From an uncultured Bacteroidia bacterium (lineage in GTDB: Bacteria; Bacteroidota; Bacteroidia; Bacteroidales; Prolixibacteraceae), in NCBI GenBank assembly GCA_903850335.1, contig CAINLJ010000203.1:1-56566 (forward strand): a stretch of 56,566 nucleotides of DNA, written 5' to 3'. Position 1 is the first letter of the stretch; every line of letters starts with the position of its first letter. Positions 43,922 to 51,987 of the stretch are shown here, piece by piece. The notes beneath the pieces are model-generated. The model searched no databases. It was given only the letters and a program-made list of their open reading frames with translations, and had not been told where the DNA came from. Both the position numbers and the translations under genes were made by a program.

Positions 43922-45109
43922 ATGAAAACAAAATGCACCTTTTTATTATTGCTCCTCCTGATGGAATTTTCTTCATGTGATCTCCTGAATAAAAAAGATG
44001 AAAAGACCAGTTTCGTAGCCAACATAAGTGCAGGCACTGATTATGATTTTCTGGCCTATTCTGCAGATGATAATTCATATATTGCTGTCAGGCAAAACAA
44101 TGGTATTCCAGTTTCAGCTTTGGTAAAACCTTCAGGATCGGCGGATCCATATCCTGTTTGGTTCAACAGCGAAGGTAACATTGAGAGAATTGTAATAAAT
44201 GGGTATATCCTTCTTTTTAGTAATTATACTACCGACAAATTTGATATTGCTATTATTGGGCCGGACGGAGAGATAAGTGTTGTGCGCGAACTTACTATTC
44301 CTGAGCAATATCGTGTGTCCCTACAGTTGAAAAGTTTGAGTTTGGGACAATCACTCATTTGGGCTGGTCATAGTATAGGTGCTGTATCATGTGCACTCTC
44401 AATATTCGGAGGAGCAGCAGCAACAGCTGCAACAATGGGTATTGGAATTCCAGCTGCCACAGTTATTATAGGGTTAGGATGTGGGGCAACGGCGATAGGA
44501 ATAGCTACAACAATTATTGGGAATGAAAAAATCGCTGATTTTCTAAATCTGCCATTAAAAACAGTAAAATCCTTTACTACTGTTGTCAATTGTGTTTTAG
44601 GCACGCCTTTATCCTGTTTCATGAGTGCAGCGGGTTTAACATTAAGTGTTGCGGGTGGCGAAATGGTTGCACATGACAAGGAGATAAAGCTGGCTCAAGG
44701 GGTTCTTCTTGGCGGAACAGGAGATATTCAGGTTACCCTTACCTGGGATTCTTCTGCCGATATTGATTTGTATGTTCAGGATCCGTCGGGAGAATGGATT
44801 TGGTTTGGACATCAGAATTCTGCTTCAGGCGGGTGGTTGGATGTAGATGATACGGATGGTTTTGGCCCGGAAAATATTAAATGGGACAAGAACATGGCAC
44901 CCTCCGGTACATATAAAGTCTATGTGAAACATTATGCAGGTGCAAGTGCCAATTATTCAATTATGGTGCAAGCCTTTGGGCGTAAAAAACAATATAGTGG
45001 GAATGTTGGACCAGGCCAGGCATTTTATATAACTGATTTTTCAAAGACCTACTTAAAATCAGCTGAGAAAAAAGTCCTGAACGAAACTTTACCCATGACG
45101 GTTAAGTAA
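43922..45109 (+). CDS. DUF2135 (YfaP-like) lipoprotein with Gly/Ala-rich hydrophobic segment
   Basis: A 395-aa lipoprotein precursor with lipobox FSSC (Cys19). Residues about 40-130 look like a small beta domain. Residues about 155-200 are a hydrophobic, Gly/Ala-rich stretch (GGAAATAATMGIGIP, then IIGLGCGATAIGIATTII) that could span a membrane. The C-terminal domain (about 269-360) matches DUF2135/YfaP: LTWDSSADIDLYVQDPSGEW, SGGWLDVDDTDGFGPENI and MAPSGTYKVYVKHY. YfaP domains are of unknown function; one role suggested for relatives is binding at the envelope. The frame opens at 43883 but the ATG at 43922 gives the signal peptide. Confidence 0.8.
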   Translation: MKTKCTFLLLLLLMEFSSCDLLNKKDEKTSFVANISAGTDYDFLAYSADDNSYIAVRQNNGIPVSALVKPSGSADPYPVWFNSEGNIERIVINGYILLFSNYTTDKFDIAIIGPDGEISVVRELTIPEQYRVSLQLKSLSLGQSLIWAGHSIGAVSCALSIFGGAAATAATMGIGIPAATVIIGLGCGATAIGIATTIIGNEKIADFLNLPLKTVKSFTTVVNCVLGTPLSCFMSAAGLTLSVAGGEMVAHDKEIKLAQGVLLGGTGDIQVTLTWDSSADIDLYVQDPSGEWIWFGHQNSASGGWLDVDDTDGFGPENIKWDKNMAPSGTYKVYVKHYAGASANYSIMVQAFGRKKQYSGNVGPGQAFYITDFSKTYLKSAEKKVLNETLPMTVK

Positions 45110-45259
45110 TGTGAAATTTTTAATTAATCATAAAATTGTATACAGTTTCGCTAAGGTAATCCTGCTAATCAGTCTGATTATTATTTTGAAGCAAGCTTAT
45201 TGGGAGGGTGCAAGAGAATAAAAGTAACTTAATGTTGAATTGAATTAATAAAATGTAAT

Positions 45260-45847
45260 ATGCAAAGGTTAGATATTAAAATTATTAGCATGGGTATGTT
45301 GGCGTCTATGCTCGTATTCCTTCCTTCAATCTTAAAATCTCAATCTGGTATTAAAACATTTGGGAATGAAGGCTGGACATTTAATGGAGGTTGCAGTATA
45401 CTCGGTCCCATTGTTTCAATTACAAATGGAAATTCGCCAAGTGGAGAATTTTATTTTGGATACCAATCCTTTGATTGGGAAAAGAATGAGAATTTAATTA
45501 ATAAACCAACGTCAGGAGGATTTCAGTTTGGGTGGAATTTTTTTGTGAAATATTATTCTTCTTCTCGTATCAAATGGCTTTATGGAATTGGTGGAGGTAC
45601 TATGGAAGAAAGAGTCGGTAAAACTTCGTTTTACAGAGATAAAGATTGGACCGGTACTTGGATCTACTACGAAGCCCATGGAGGATTGCGATTTTTTATT
45701 ACTCAAAAAGTATCCGTAACCGGTTGGCTTGGTTATTTATTTAAAATTGATGATAGTAATTCAATTTTAAAGCAACATAAGGTAACAGATTTGAAGGAAA
45801 CAATGAGCCCAGTTGGAATAATGTTACATGTATCCTATACATTTTGA
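45260..45847 (+). CDS. Hypothetical outer-membrane beta-barrel protein
   Basis: A 195-aa exported protein I do not recognise. It has a signal peptide (about 1-28, ending LKSQS) and amphipathic strands with aromatic ends (GEFYFGYQSFDW, GGFQFGWNFFVKYY, KVSVTGWLGYLFKI), ending in an aromatic residue (LHVSYTF). This is the pattern of a small eight-stranded barrel. It sits between two lipoprotein genes of unknown function. Confidence 0.7.
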   Translation: MQRLDIKIISMGMLASMLVFLPSILKSQSGIKTFGNEGWTFNGGCSILGPIVSITNGNSPSGEFYFGYQSFDWEKNENLINKPTSGGFQFGWNFFVKYYSSSRIKWLYGIGGGTMEERVGKTSFYRDKDWTGTWIYYEAHGGLRFFITQKVSVTGWLGYLFKIDDSNSILKQHKVTDLKETMSPVGIMLHVSYTF

Positions 45848-45894
45848 AATTTTTAATCTAATTACTTTCAAGGAGTGTAGTAAAAAATAGTACT

Positions 45895-46335
45895 ATGAGA
45901 AATTATTTCATTCAACTGGTCAGTATTATTTTTTTGTTCAATTCTTGCCAAAAAGAAGAAGATACAATAAGGCAGCCGGAAGTAAATCCAAATGAAGTTA
46001 GAGTCTATTTTGATGATGTTTTAATAATAAAGTGTGTTGGTAACACACTTGTATTTGGTTCATTAACTTTGATTAAGAATATAAAGACAAGTAATATTGA
46101 AGTAGTTTTCTTTGATCAAAATGGACGAATATTTGACATTAGCGATAATAAATTTGATTTATTGGTTGGTTCAGGTGCAAACTATTTGGCATACTGCGTT
46201 CAGGATCAAAACAATCGTTGGCTATTTCAAGTTCATACATCAAATTTCACAGGTATGACCTATATAAAGGTAGGGCTTACTTCCTGGTATTCGATAAAGT
46301 ATTTATCGCCTGAAATTCCTGTTAAAGTCAATTAA
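45895..46335 (+). CDS. Hypothetical lipoprotein
   Basis: A 146-aa lipoprotein precursor with a hydrophobic N-terminus and Cys near residue 18 (LFNSCQKEE). The mature part looks beta-rich (VRVYFDDVLIIKCVGNTLVFG, NIEVVFFDQNGRIFD), without a recognised domain. It follows the barrel protein by about 47 bp on the same strand, so the three envelope genes 43922-46335 may form a unit. Confidence 0.65.
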   Translation: MRNYFIQLVSIIFLFNSCQKEEDTIRQPEVNPNEVRVYFDDVLIIKCVGNTLVFGSLTLIKNIKTSNIEVVFFDQNGRIFDISDNKFDLLVGSGANYLAYCVQDQNNRWLFQVHTSNFTGMTYIKVGLTSWYSIKYLSPEIPVKVN

Positions 46336-46982
46336 TTGCAAATAGAATATACTAAATGTACAATGCACATATTAAGATAATGTTAATTTAAGTTTCTTAT
46401 CAATGCTAAGGGTCACTTTGCGCAGCCATGATGCGAAAATTAACTAATTTATCAATAAATACTTAATTCTAAGCCAATACACGAACCCGTTACAAACCAA
46501 TACGGAACAGCTTTGCTATTTGCTATAAAAGTCGTCCCAACTTTAGTCCCATTTAGCTATACCAAATCAGCAACCGGTCTTGCCTCAGGAGGTAAACAAC
46601 AAGATGTTAATGTAAATGATTTAGTCATTCCGGCAATTAATAGTTTTAAATATTCCGTTCACTCCGGGACGGGATTTGCGAGCTCGATGGTTGTTTCTAC
46701 CCATATTCCATGCCTTGCGGCACATTTCCTCCCTTATCCAATTTGTTATCAAGTAGTGAATTATGATGCACTTTAAAATCCCGGTAGGGATAAGATATGG
46801 GTAGAAAATGAATTGAAATATTAGACATCGTCCCGACAAGGACGAAATGTTCAACAAAAAATCCTTCTATCCAACTTTTGTGCCATTGGCACAGTTTCCA
46901 AAATCAAAATAATAATCAATACAGGAGCGGGAACTATCAAATTTTGAACTATATTTGTTCAATTAATAATATTATTTATCAA
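46336..46982. other. Long gene-free leader before the toxin-antitoxin pair
   Basis: 647 bp with no supportable coding region; the frames open here have unusual composition and no recognisable domain. It contains two short hairpin motifs at 46779-46844, which look like a dispersed intergenic repeat. Confidence 0.55.
46779..46844. repeat. REP-like hairpin pair
   Basis: A short hairpin tccc-ggta-ggga (46779-46790) is followed 38 bp later by cgtcc-cgacaa-ggacg (46829-46844), with atatgggtagaaaatg between. The arrangement recalls dispersed intergenic repeats of Bacteroidota genomes. Only one copy is present in this window. Confidence 0.45.
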
Positions 46983-47441
46983 ATGATCTCAGAAACAGCT
47001 TCTACTATTGAACATTATGAAAAACTCATCGAGATTCTTGGAAGCAAATACGTGACTGAGAAGGTTGAAGGTCCTTTTGACTTCATCCAGATCGCATCTA
47101 AAGGGCTGAATGCTAATGCTATAAAAAATTTCAGAGCTTACTTTGGCCTTGCAAATGAATCAGCAGCCAATATGTTGAATGTTTCAGCACCTACTATTTA
47201 CAGATGGATACGAAGTAATAAAAATCTCGATAGAAATTCTACTGTTAAACTTTTCGAAATTGCCGATTTATTCCTTTACGGTTCAGAAGTTTTTGGGGGC
47301 AATGACAAATTCTTTAAGTGGTTATATTTACCGAATACTGCTTTAGGAGGGATGGAACCTTCAACACTTGTGGACATTCCCGGGGGAGTTTCCAAAGTCA
47401 GAGATATTATCGGACGAATTGAACATGGAGTGTACAGCTAG
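46983..47441 (+). CDS. parS: Xre/MbcA/ParS-family antitoxin
   Basis: A 152-aa antitoxin. The N-terminal region is followed by a helix-turn-helix segment (about residues 45-85: LANESAANMLNVSAPTIYRWIR) and a C-terminal toxin-binding domain of the DUF2384 type, with ALGGMEPSTLVDIPGGVSKVRDIIGRIEHG. The toxin gene begins 2 bp after its stop, the usual antitoxin-first order. It binds the RES toxin and represses its own promoter, as in characterised ParS/MbcA systems. The ATG at 46983 is chosen over an upstream frame because it begins the recognisable domain. Confidence 0.88.
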   Translation: MISETASTIEHYEKLIEILGSKYVTEKVEGPFDFIQIASKGLNANAIKNFRAYFGLANESAANMLNVSAPTIYRWIRSNKNLDRNSTVKLFEIADLFLYGSEVFGGNDKFFKWLYLPNTALGGMEPSTLVDIPGGVSKVRDIIGRIEHGVYS

Positions 47442-47443
47442 TT

Positions 47444-47896
47444 ATGCTTGTTTACAGAATAACCGGTAGAAAACATGTAGCCGATATTTCCGGAATTGGC
47501 GCCGGAATTTATGGCGGAAGGTGGAATAAAAAGGGAACCCCTGTTTTATACACCGGGGAAAGCATAGAAATTGCCCTTCTGGAGACTATTGTCCATATTC
47601 CTCCAATGTTAGTTCCTGCCTTGGTTCTCCTGACATTCGAAATTCCTGGCAATTCAATTACGGAAATTAAAATTACAGATCTTCCAAAGAATTGGTCTGA
47701 TTACCCTGCCCCTACTATTCTGACTGAGATAGCCGAAAATTGGATTCAAAAAGGACAAACCATTGCCCTGAAAGTTCCAAGTTGCATTATCCATTCCTCA
47801 CATAACTATATTCTAAACTGTAATCATCCCGATTATAATCTGGTAAAACTTATAGATCAAAAAGACTTCATTTTTGATAACCGGCTAAGAAAGTAA
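47444..47896 (+). CDS. parT: RES-domain toxin (ParT/MbcT-like)
   Basis: A 150-aa RES-family toxin. The conserved Arg is in LVYRITGRKH, and the family signature reads YGGRWNKKGTPVLYTGESIEIALLE, with the active-site Arg, Tyr and Glu. Characterised members (MbcT, ParT) degrade NAD+ or ADP-ribosylate targets when the antitoxin is lost. Which activity this protein has is not known. The tight linkage with the ParS antitoxin makes a functional TA module likely. Confidence 0.9.
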   Translation: MLVYRITGRKHVADISGIGAGIYGGRWNKKGTPVLYTGESIEIALLETIVHIPPMLVPALVLLTFEIPGNSITEIKITDLPKNWSDYPAPTILTEIAENWIQKGQTIALKVPSCIIHSSHNYILNCNHPDYNLVKLIDQKDFIFDNRLRK

Positions 47897-47950
47897 ATTA
47901 AAAATCTGATTGGTTCATATGCCCGTAATGAGGTTGATGATAAGGTAAGA

Positions 47951-49225
47951 CTACAAAGATTTTCTTTCCCTGTCAAAGAAATAGAGCAAAACTCCGGTGA
48001 GAATTGTCGAGAGACCAATCAGACTTTCAACGGGGTGCTGGATAAAGGTGAAGACACAGATATATATGCCAAACAGGATGTAAATAACAGGGAAAATGTA
48101 AAAGTAATTGCCCTTAAAAAGCATCAGACTCTTCTTTGGAATACGGAAAACTGTAGCAATGGCAATCACACTAATAAATTGTAAGACAAACGAGGCGTAG
48201 ACAAAAATCTCTGCAAACCCCCCGGAGGCAATAATCACAATAGCAATGAAAGCCTGAATCCAGATCGCAATATAAGGTGTTTCATTTCGCGATTTATTCA
48301 TAAAACCCCAGAGTTTATGCTCCTTTGAAGTTGCAAAACAGATCCGGGAACCTACCCACAAGTAACCGCTAATTGTCGCTATCAATTGAAAGGAAATGAA
48401 AAAACATACCCACTTGGCACCCGTCACACCCAGAAAATTCTGTGCCGCTATCGACGCCACATCTTCCTGATTTGACATCGCTGCTGCCGAAGCATGTTTT
48501 AAGAAAACAAAATTGATCAGCACATAAATCACTGTAACAAATAAAGTTCCCAGAATCAATGCCCTTGAAAGATTCTTCCTTGGATTTTTAATCTCTGAAA
48601 CAATATATGATGCTGAATTCCAACCTGTATAAGCGAATGAGACAAAGACAAGTGAAAATGCAAACGAGGGAGTCTGAATCTCGGCGAACCACGACCCATC
48701 CCATTTCAGGGCAGATTCAACATGAGATGTATAGGAGATCCCAAGGATAATGAGTCCAATAACAAAGAGCACCTTAATGACTGTGAAGATATTTTGAAAA
48801 TTACTGCTTGACCTAAGACTTATGGACTGTGATATTGCCACCAGCACAATCACCCAGATAGCAAACCCTTTTCCCAGATCCCAGCCAAATACCTGAAGAT
48901 ACTTCGTCATTGCCAAAGCCGCTAGTGAGACTGGGGCTGAAAAACCTACGATCAGAGAGATCCAACTGCTTAGGTAACCTAATAAAGGATGAAAAGCCCG
49001 GGAGAGAAAAATATAATCTCCCCCGGACTTTTTATAGTAATTTCCTAATTCAGCGTAACAGAAAGTGCCAAACAACGCAAGTATGCCTCCGACGGTCCAC
49101 AACAGAAGAATTGTAAACGTATTACTAAGGTAAGCAATCTGATATCCCAGAGAGGTGAAAATACCAGTCCCAATCATATTCGACACCACCAGCGCTGCCG
49201 CAGTAATCCACGATATCTTTTTCAA
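47951..49225 (-). CDS. APC-family amino acid permease
   Basis: A 424-aa inner-membrane transporter with about 12 hydrophobic helices and the APC start KKISWITAAALVVSNMIGTGIFTSLG. The frame begins with TTG at 49225, and the typical N-terminus supports that start. Substrate is likely an amino acid or polyamine but cannot be specified. It lies 65 bp downstream of a TonB-dependent receptor gene on the same strand, so an outer-to-inner membrane uptake pair is plausible. Confidence 0.88.
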   Translation of the reverse strand: MKKISWITAAALVVSNMIGTGIFTSLGYQIAYLSNTFTILLLWTVGGILALFGTFCYAELGNYYKKSGGDYIFLSRAFHPLLGYLSSWISLIVGFSAPVSLAALAMTKYLQVFGWDLGKGFAIWVIVLVAISQSISLRSSSNFQNIFTVIKVLFVIGLIILGISYTSHVESALKWDGSWFAEIQTPSFAFSLVFVSFAYTGWNSASYIVSEIKNPRKNLSRALILGTLFVTVIYVLINFVFLKHASAAAMSNQEDVASIAAQNFLGVTGAKWVCFFISFQLIATISGYLWVGSRICFATSKEHKLWGFMNKSRNETPYIAIWIQAFIAIVIIASGGFAEIFVYASFVLQFISVIAIATVFRIPKKSLMLFKGNYFYIFPVIYILFGIYICVFTFIQHPVESLIGLSTILTGVLLYFFDRERKSL

Positions 49226-49290
49226 TAGAATTTAATTAGGCCTCAATTGTATTCATTTTTTGTCGGTTGAACAACAATTCCATCAAATTT

Positions 49291-51744
49291 CTAGATTGTA
49301 AAACTTAATCTGCCAAAATAATATGCTCCTGTGGTTCCCATTTGAACCGGTGCATATTTGAATACCCCAAAGTAGGAGTTACCATAGGCCTGTAAATCTG
49401 GATAGACATTGAACAGATTGTAGGTACCAACTGTCAATTGCAGATTTGGCAGGATATTATAACCCAGTGTAAGGTCAGTAACCACTTTAGGATCGTGCTT
49501 CTGAGCCACTCCAAAAGGAAATCCATTTCGGGTAACTTCACCAAAATAGGTGTTGGCAAGCAGCACATTCCATTTTTTGTAGGAATAATTTATTCGTAAG
49601 GATCCTTTGTCTGTAGGATTATTTGTTTCAATGAGGCTTTGCTCCTGAGGACCAAAGAATACATCCTGCTGGTCAGAGAATTTTTTTAAGAATTCGGGGA
49701 AAGAGTTGTATTTAATTGTACCATCACTGTTTCTGTCAATTTTTGTTTTGCTGTGATTATAGGCTAAGGCAAAATCCAAGATTCCTGATCTCAGTCTCCA
49801 TTTATAACTAACCACTGCGTCGATCCCTTTTGTGTTTGTATTAATTGCGTTTGTAAAGAAACGACCTGTCTGCGCTCCATAAGGCTTGAAGAAATCCCTG
49901 ATTTCAGTTACAGGATCTCCGTAAGGGTCATTGCCTAAGTTGCCGGTGAGGATAACGCGGTTGTCAATTCTGATTTGATAACCATCGACAGAGAAGAAAA
50001 GATCATTTACCGGATTCCAGGTTAAACCTCCACTGAAATTTGTTGAAGTTTCCTGTTTCAATTTCTGTATTCCAATTGCCTGGGCAACCGCACTGTTATT
50101 CCTGAAAATACCGGAGTTAAGCAGAACACCGTCAACCACATCAGTGGCAATATTATTAAAATAGCTTTGTTGCAACGAAGGTGCCCTGAATCCTGTACTG
50201 AAGGCAGCGCGAACAGATAACTTTTTAAGCAATTCCCATCTTCCTGCTACTTTATAGTTTAATGTGCTTCCAAAATCAGAATAGTTTTCAAAACGGGCTG
50301 CTGCTCCGAAAGAAAGTTTTTTAGTAATATCAAGATCTCCCTGTGCGTATAAGGCACCATTGTTTCGTGAAGCATTTACAACATTTGCACTTCCAAATCC
50401 AGGAAATGATTCGGATCCGCTACCTTGGGAAGAAGCCTGATCACCTGCATCAATTTTATAATTTTCAATACGGTATTCACCTCCAAAGGCTACATTAAGA
50501 CCTTCGAGGTAATTGAATTTACGATTTAAATTTGCATTAATGGTGTTTTGCAGGAAGCTGTGATCTCCTGCATTAAAATTTGTCGGACTTGTACTACCTA
50601 AAGTATAGTTAAAAGATTTGTCTACAAAATATTTAAACTGGTTATACCCGATCGTATTACTTACATCCAGGTTCCAGCTGTTAAAGTCATATTTGATTCC
50701 TGCTGAGAAGGAGTGGTCAGAGATTTTAGATTGCAGTTCGGGCTGAAAGCCGTTAGGGTATACTGTTAATGCTTCAGTAGAGAGCTCACTGGGCAATCTC
50801 CTGAAACCAAATCCAACTCCCTGCCGATAGCTTGTACCGCCAAAGAAATAAGCTTTAAGTTTTGAGTTTATGCCAATTTCACTGTTTAGAAATAATTGAA
50901 GATTTTGAATCTTAGCGTCTCCCACCTGGAAATTGAAATAGTTTCTTGTAAGTCCTCTTGACGCAATTTGGGCATCATCATAGGCTCTTGAAGCTGCAGG
51001 ATTATCAGTAAAATCGTAGGCAAAGTAATTATTGAGTTCTGACTGATCAAAAATTATCAGGTTATGATTTTGACTTCGGTTTGTCTTCTCGCGGTTATTA
51101 TATAATCCGGTGATGTTAATAAAGCCATCCTTACCTAGTTTCGTACCATAATTCACATCAACACCTAATGTCTGGCCATCATTTTTTGTTGTCTGACCAT
51201 AGGTAACCGAAGAGGACACACCTGCATTCTTTTTCAGGATTATATTGATCACTCCTGCAATAGCATCAGAGCCATACTGCGCCGAAGCACCGTCACGAAG
51301 TACCTCAATACGGTCAATTGCAGAGATAGGTATTGTACTCAAGTCGGTACCGACTGATCCATTACCTACTGTGTTTTGGTAATTGACAAGTGAAGTCGTA
51401 TGTCGTCTTTTTCCATTTACAAGGACAAGAACCTGATCAGGTCCGAGACCACGTAACGAAACAGGGTCAATGTGTTCGGTACCATCTGATGCCGATTGTC
51501 TGTTGCTGTTAAATGAGGGAACGATATAGTTTAACAGATCATTCAGGTTATTAACAGGCATCGATGACTGAACTTTTTTAATGTCCAGTACATCAACTGG
51601 TACTGGTGAGTTTACCTTTGTCCTTACTGTACCTCTGTTTCCTACAACAATTATATCCTGCAGATCGAGTTCTTTCACTTCCTGTGCATAGGCCGAAGAA
51701 AAACCCAGCAGGCTAATTATTAAAATTGCAAATTGTCTTTTCAT
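49291..51744 (-). CDS. TonB-dependent outer-membrane receptor
   Basis: An 817-aa receptor with a signal peptide (1-20) and a TonB-box-like DIIVVGNRG. The plug domain has VSLRGLGPDQVLVLVNGKRR and IDRIEVLRDGASAQYGSDAIAGVINII, and the 22-stranded barrel ends in YYFGRLSFTI. There is no carboxypeptidase-like N-terminal extension, so it is not a SusC type. The ligand is unknown. The APC permease downstream suggests a small organic nitrogen compound; no SusD partner is present. Confidence 0.92.
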   Translation of the reverse strand: MKRQFAILIISLLGFSSAYAQEVKELDLQDIIVVGNRGTVRTKVNSPVPVDVLDIKKVQSSMPVNNLNDLLNYIVPSFNSNRQSASDGTEHIDPVSLRGLGPDQVLVLVNGKRRHTTSLVNYQNTVGNGSVGTDLSTIPISAIDRIEVLRDGASAQYGSDAIAGVINIILKKNAGVSSSVTYGQTTKNDGQTLGVDVNYGTKLGKDGFINITGLYNNREKTNRSQNHNLIIFDQSELNNYFAYDFTDNPAASRAYDDAQIASRGLTRNYFNFQVGDAKIQNLQLFLNSEIGINSKLKAYFFGGTSYRQGVGFGFRRLPSELSTEALTVYPNGFQPELQSKISDHSFSAGIKYDFNSWNLDVSNTIGYNQFKYFVDKSFNYTLGSTSPTNFNAGDHSFLQNTINANLNRKFNYLEGLNVAFGGEYRIENYKIDAGDQASSQGSGSESFPGFGSANVVNASRNNGALYAQGDLDITKKLSFGAAARFENYSDFGSTLNYKVAGRWELLKKLSVRAAFSTGFRAPSLQQSYFNNIATDVVDGVLLNSGIFRNNSAVAQAIGIQKLKQETSTNFSGGLTWNPVNDLFFSVDGYQIRIDNRVILTGNLGNDPYGDPVTEIRDFFKPYGAQTGRFFTNAINTNTKGIDAVVSYKWRLRSGILDFALAYNHSKTKIDRNSDGTIKYNSFPEFLKKFSDQQDVFFGPQEQSLIETNNPTDKGSLRINYSYKKWNVLLANTYFGEVTRNGFPFGVAQKHDPKVVTDLTLGYNILPNLQLTVGTYNLFNVYPDLQAYGNSYFGVFKYAPVQMGTTGAYYFGRLSFTI

Positions 51745-51987
51745 AAAATATTCTTTATTAATAATTGTGCATTCTTATATTTTGTCGAAAATCACGCTAT
51801 TTATTCAATGGATTGCCTTGATTTTTAGGAGCGAATGATCGTTAAAATATTTTGCACAAGATTACTCTTTTTATTTTCCTCTTGAAATACCTTTTTTAAT
51901 GTAATTCGGATACCATGATCGAGGTATATAATCATTAAAAGTTTATAACTTTATTGTGCTTAATTAACCTCTAAATTGTATAAAAAA

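Noticed and set aside
46513-46776. 87-codon frame before the toxin-antitoxin pair, and its antisense counterpart
   Set aside because: Composition is unlike neighbours, no domain is visible, and the stretch runs into the hairpin repeat.
51745-51987. Riboswitch upstream of the TonB receptor
   Set aside because: The 240-bp divergent gap shows no cobalamin or thiamine box and no long helical structure.
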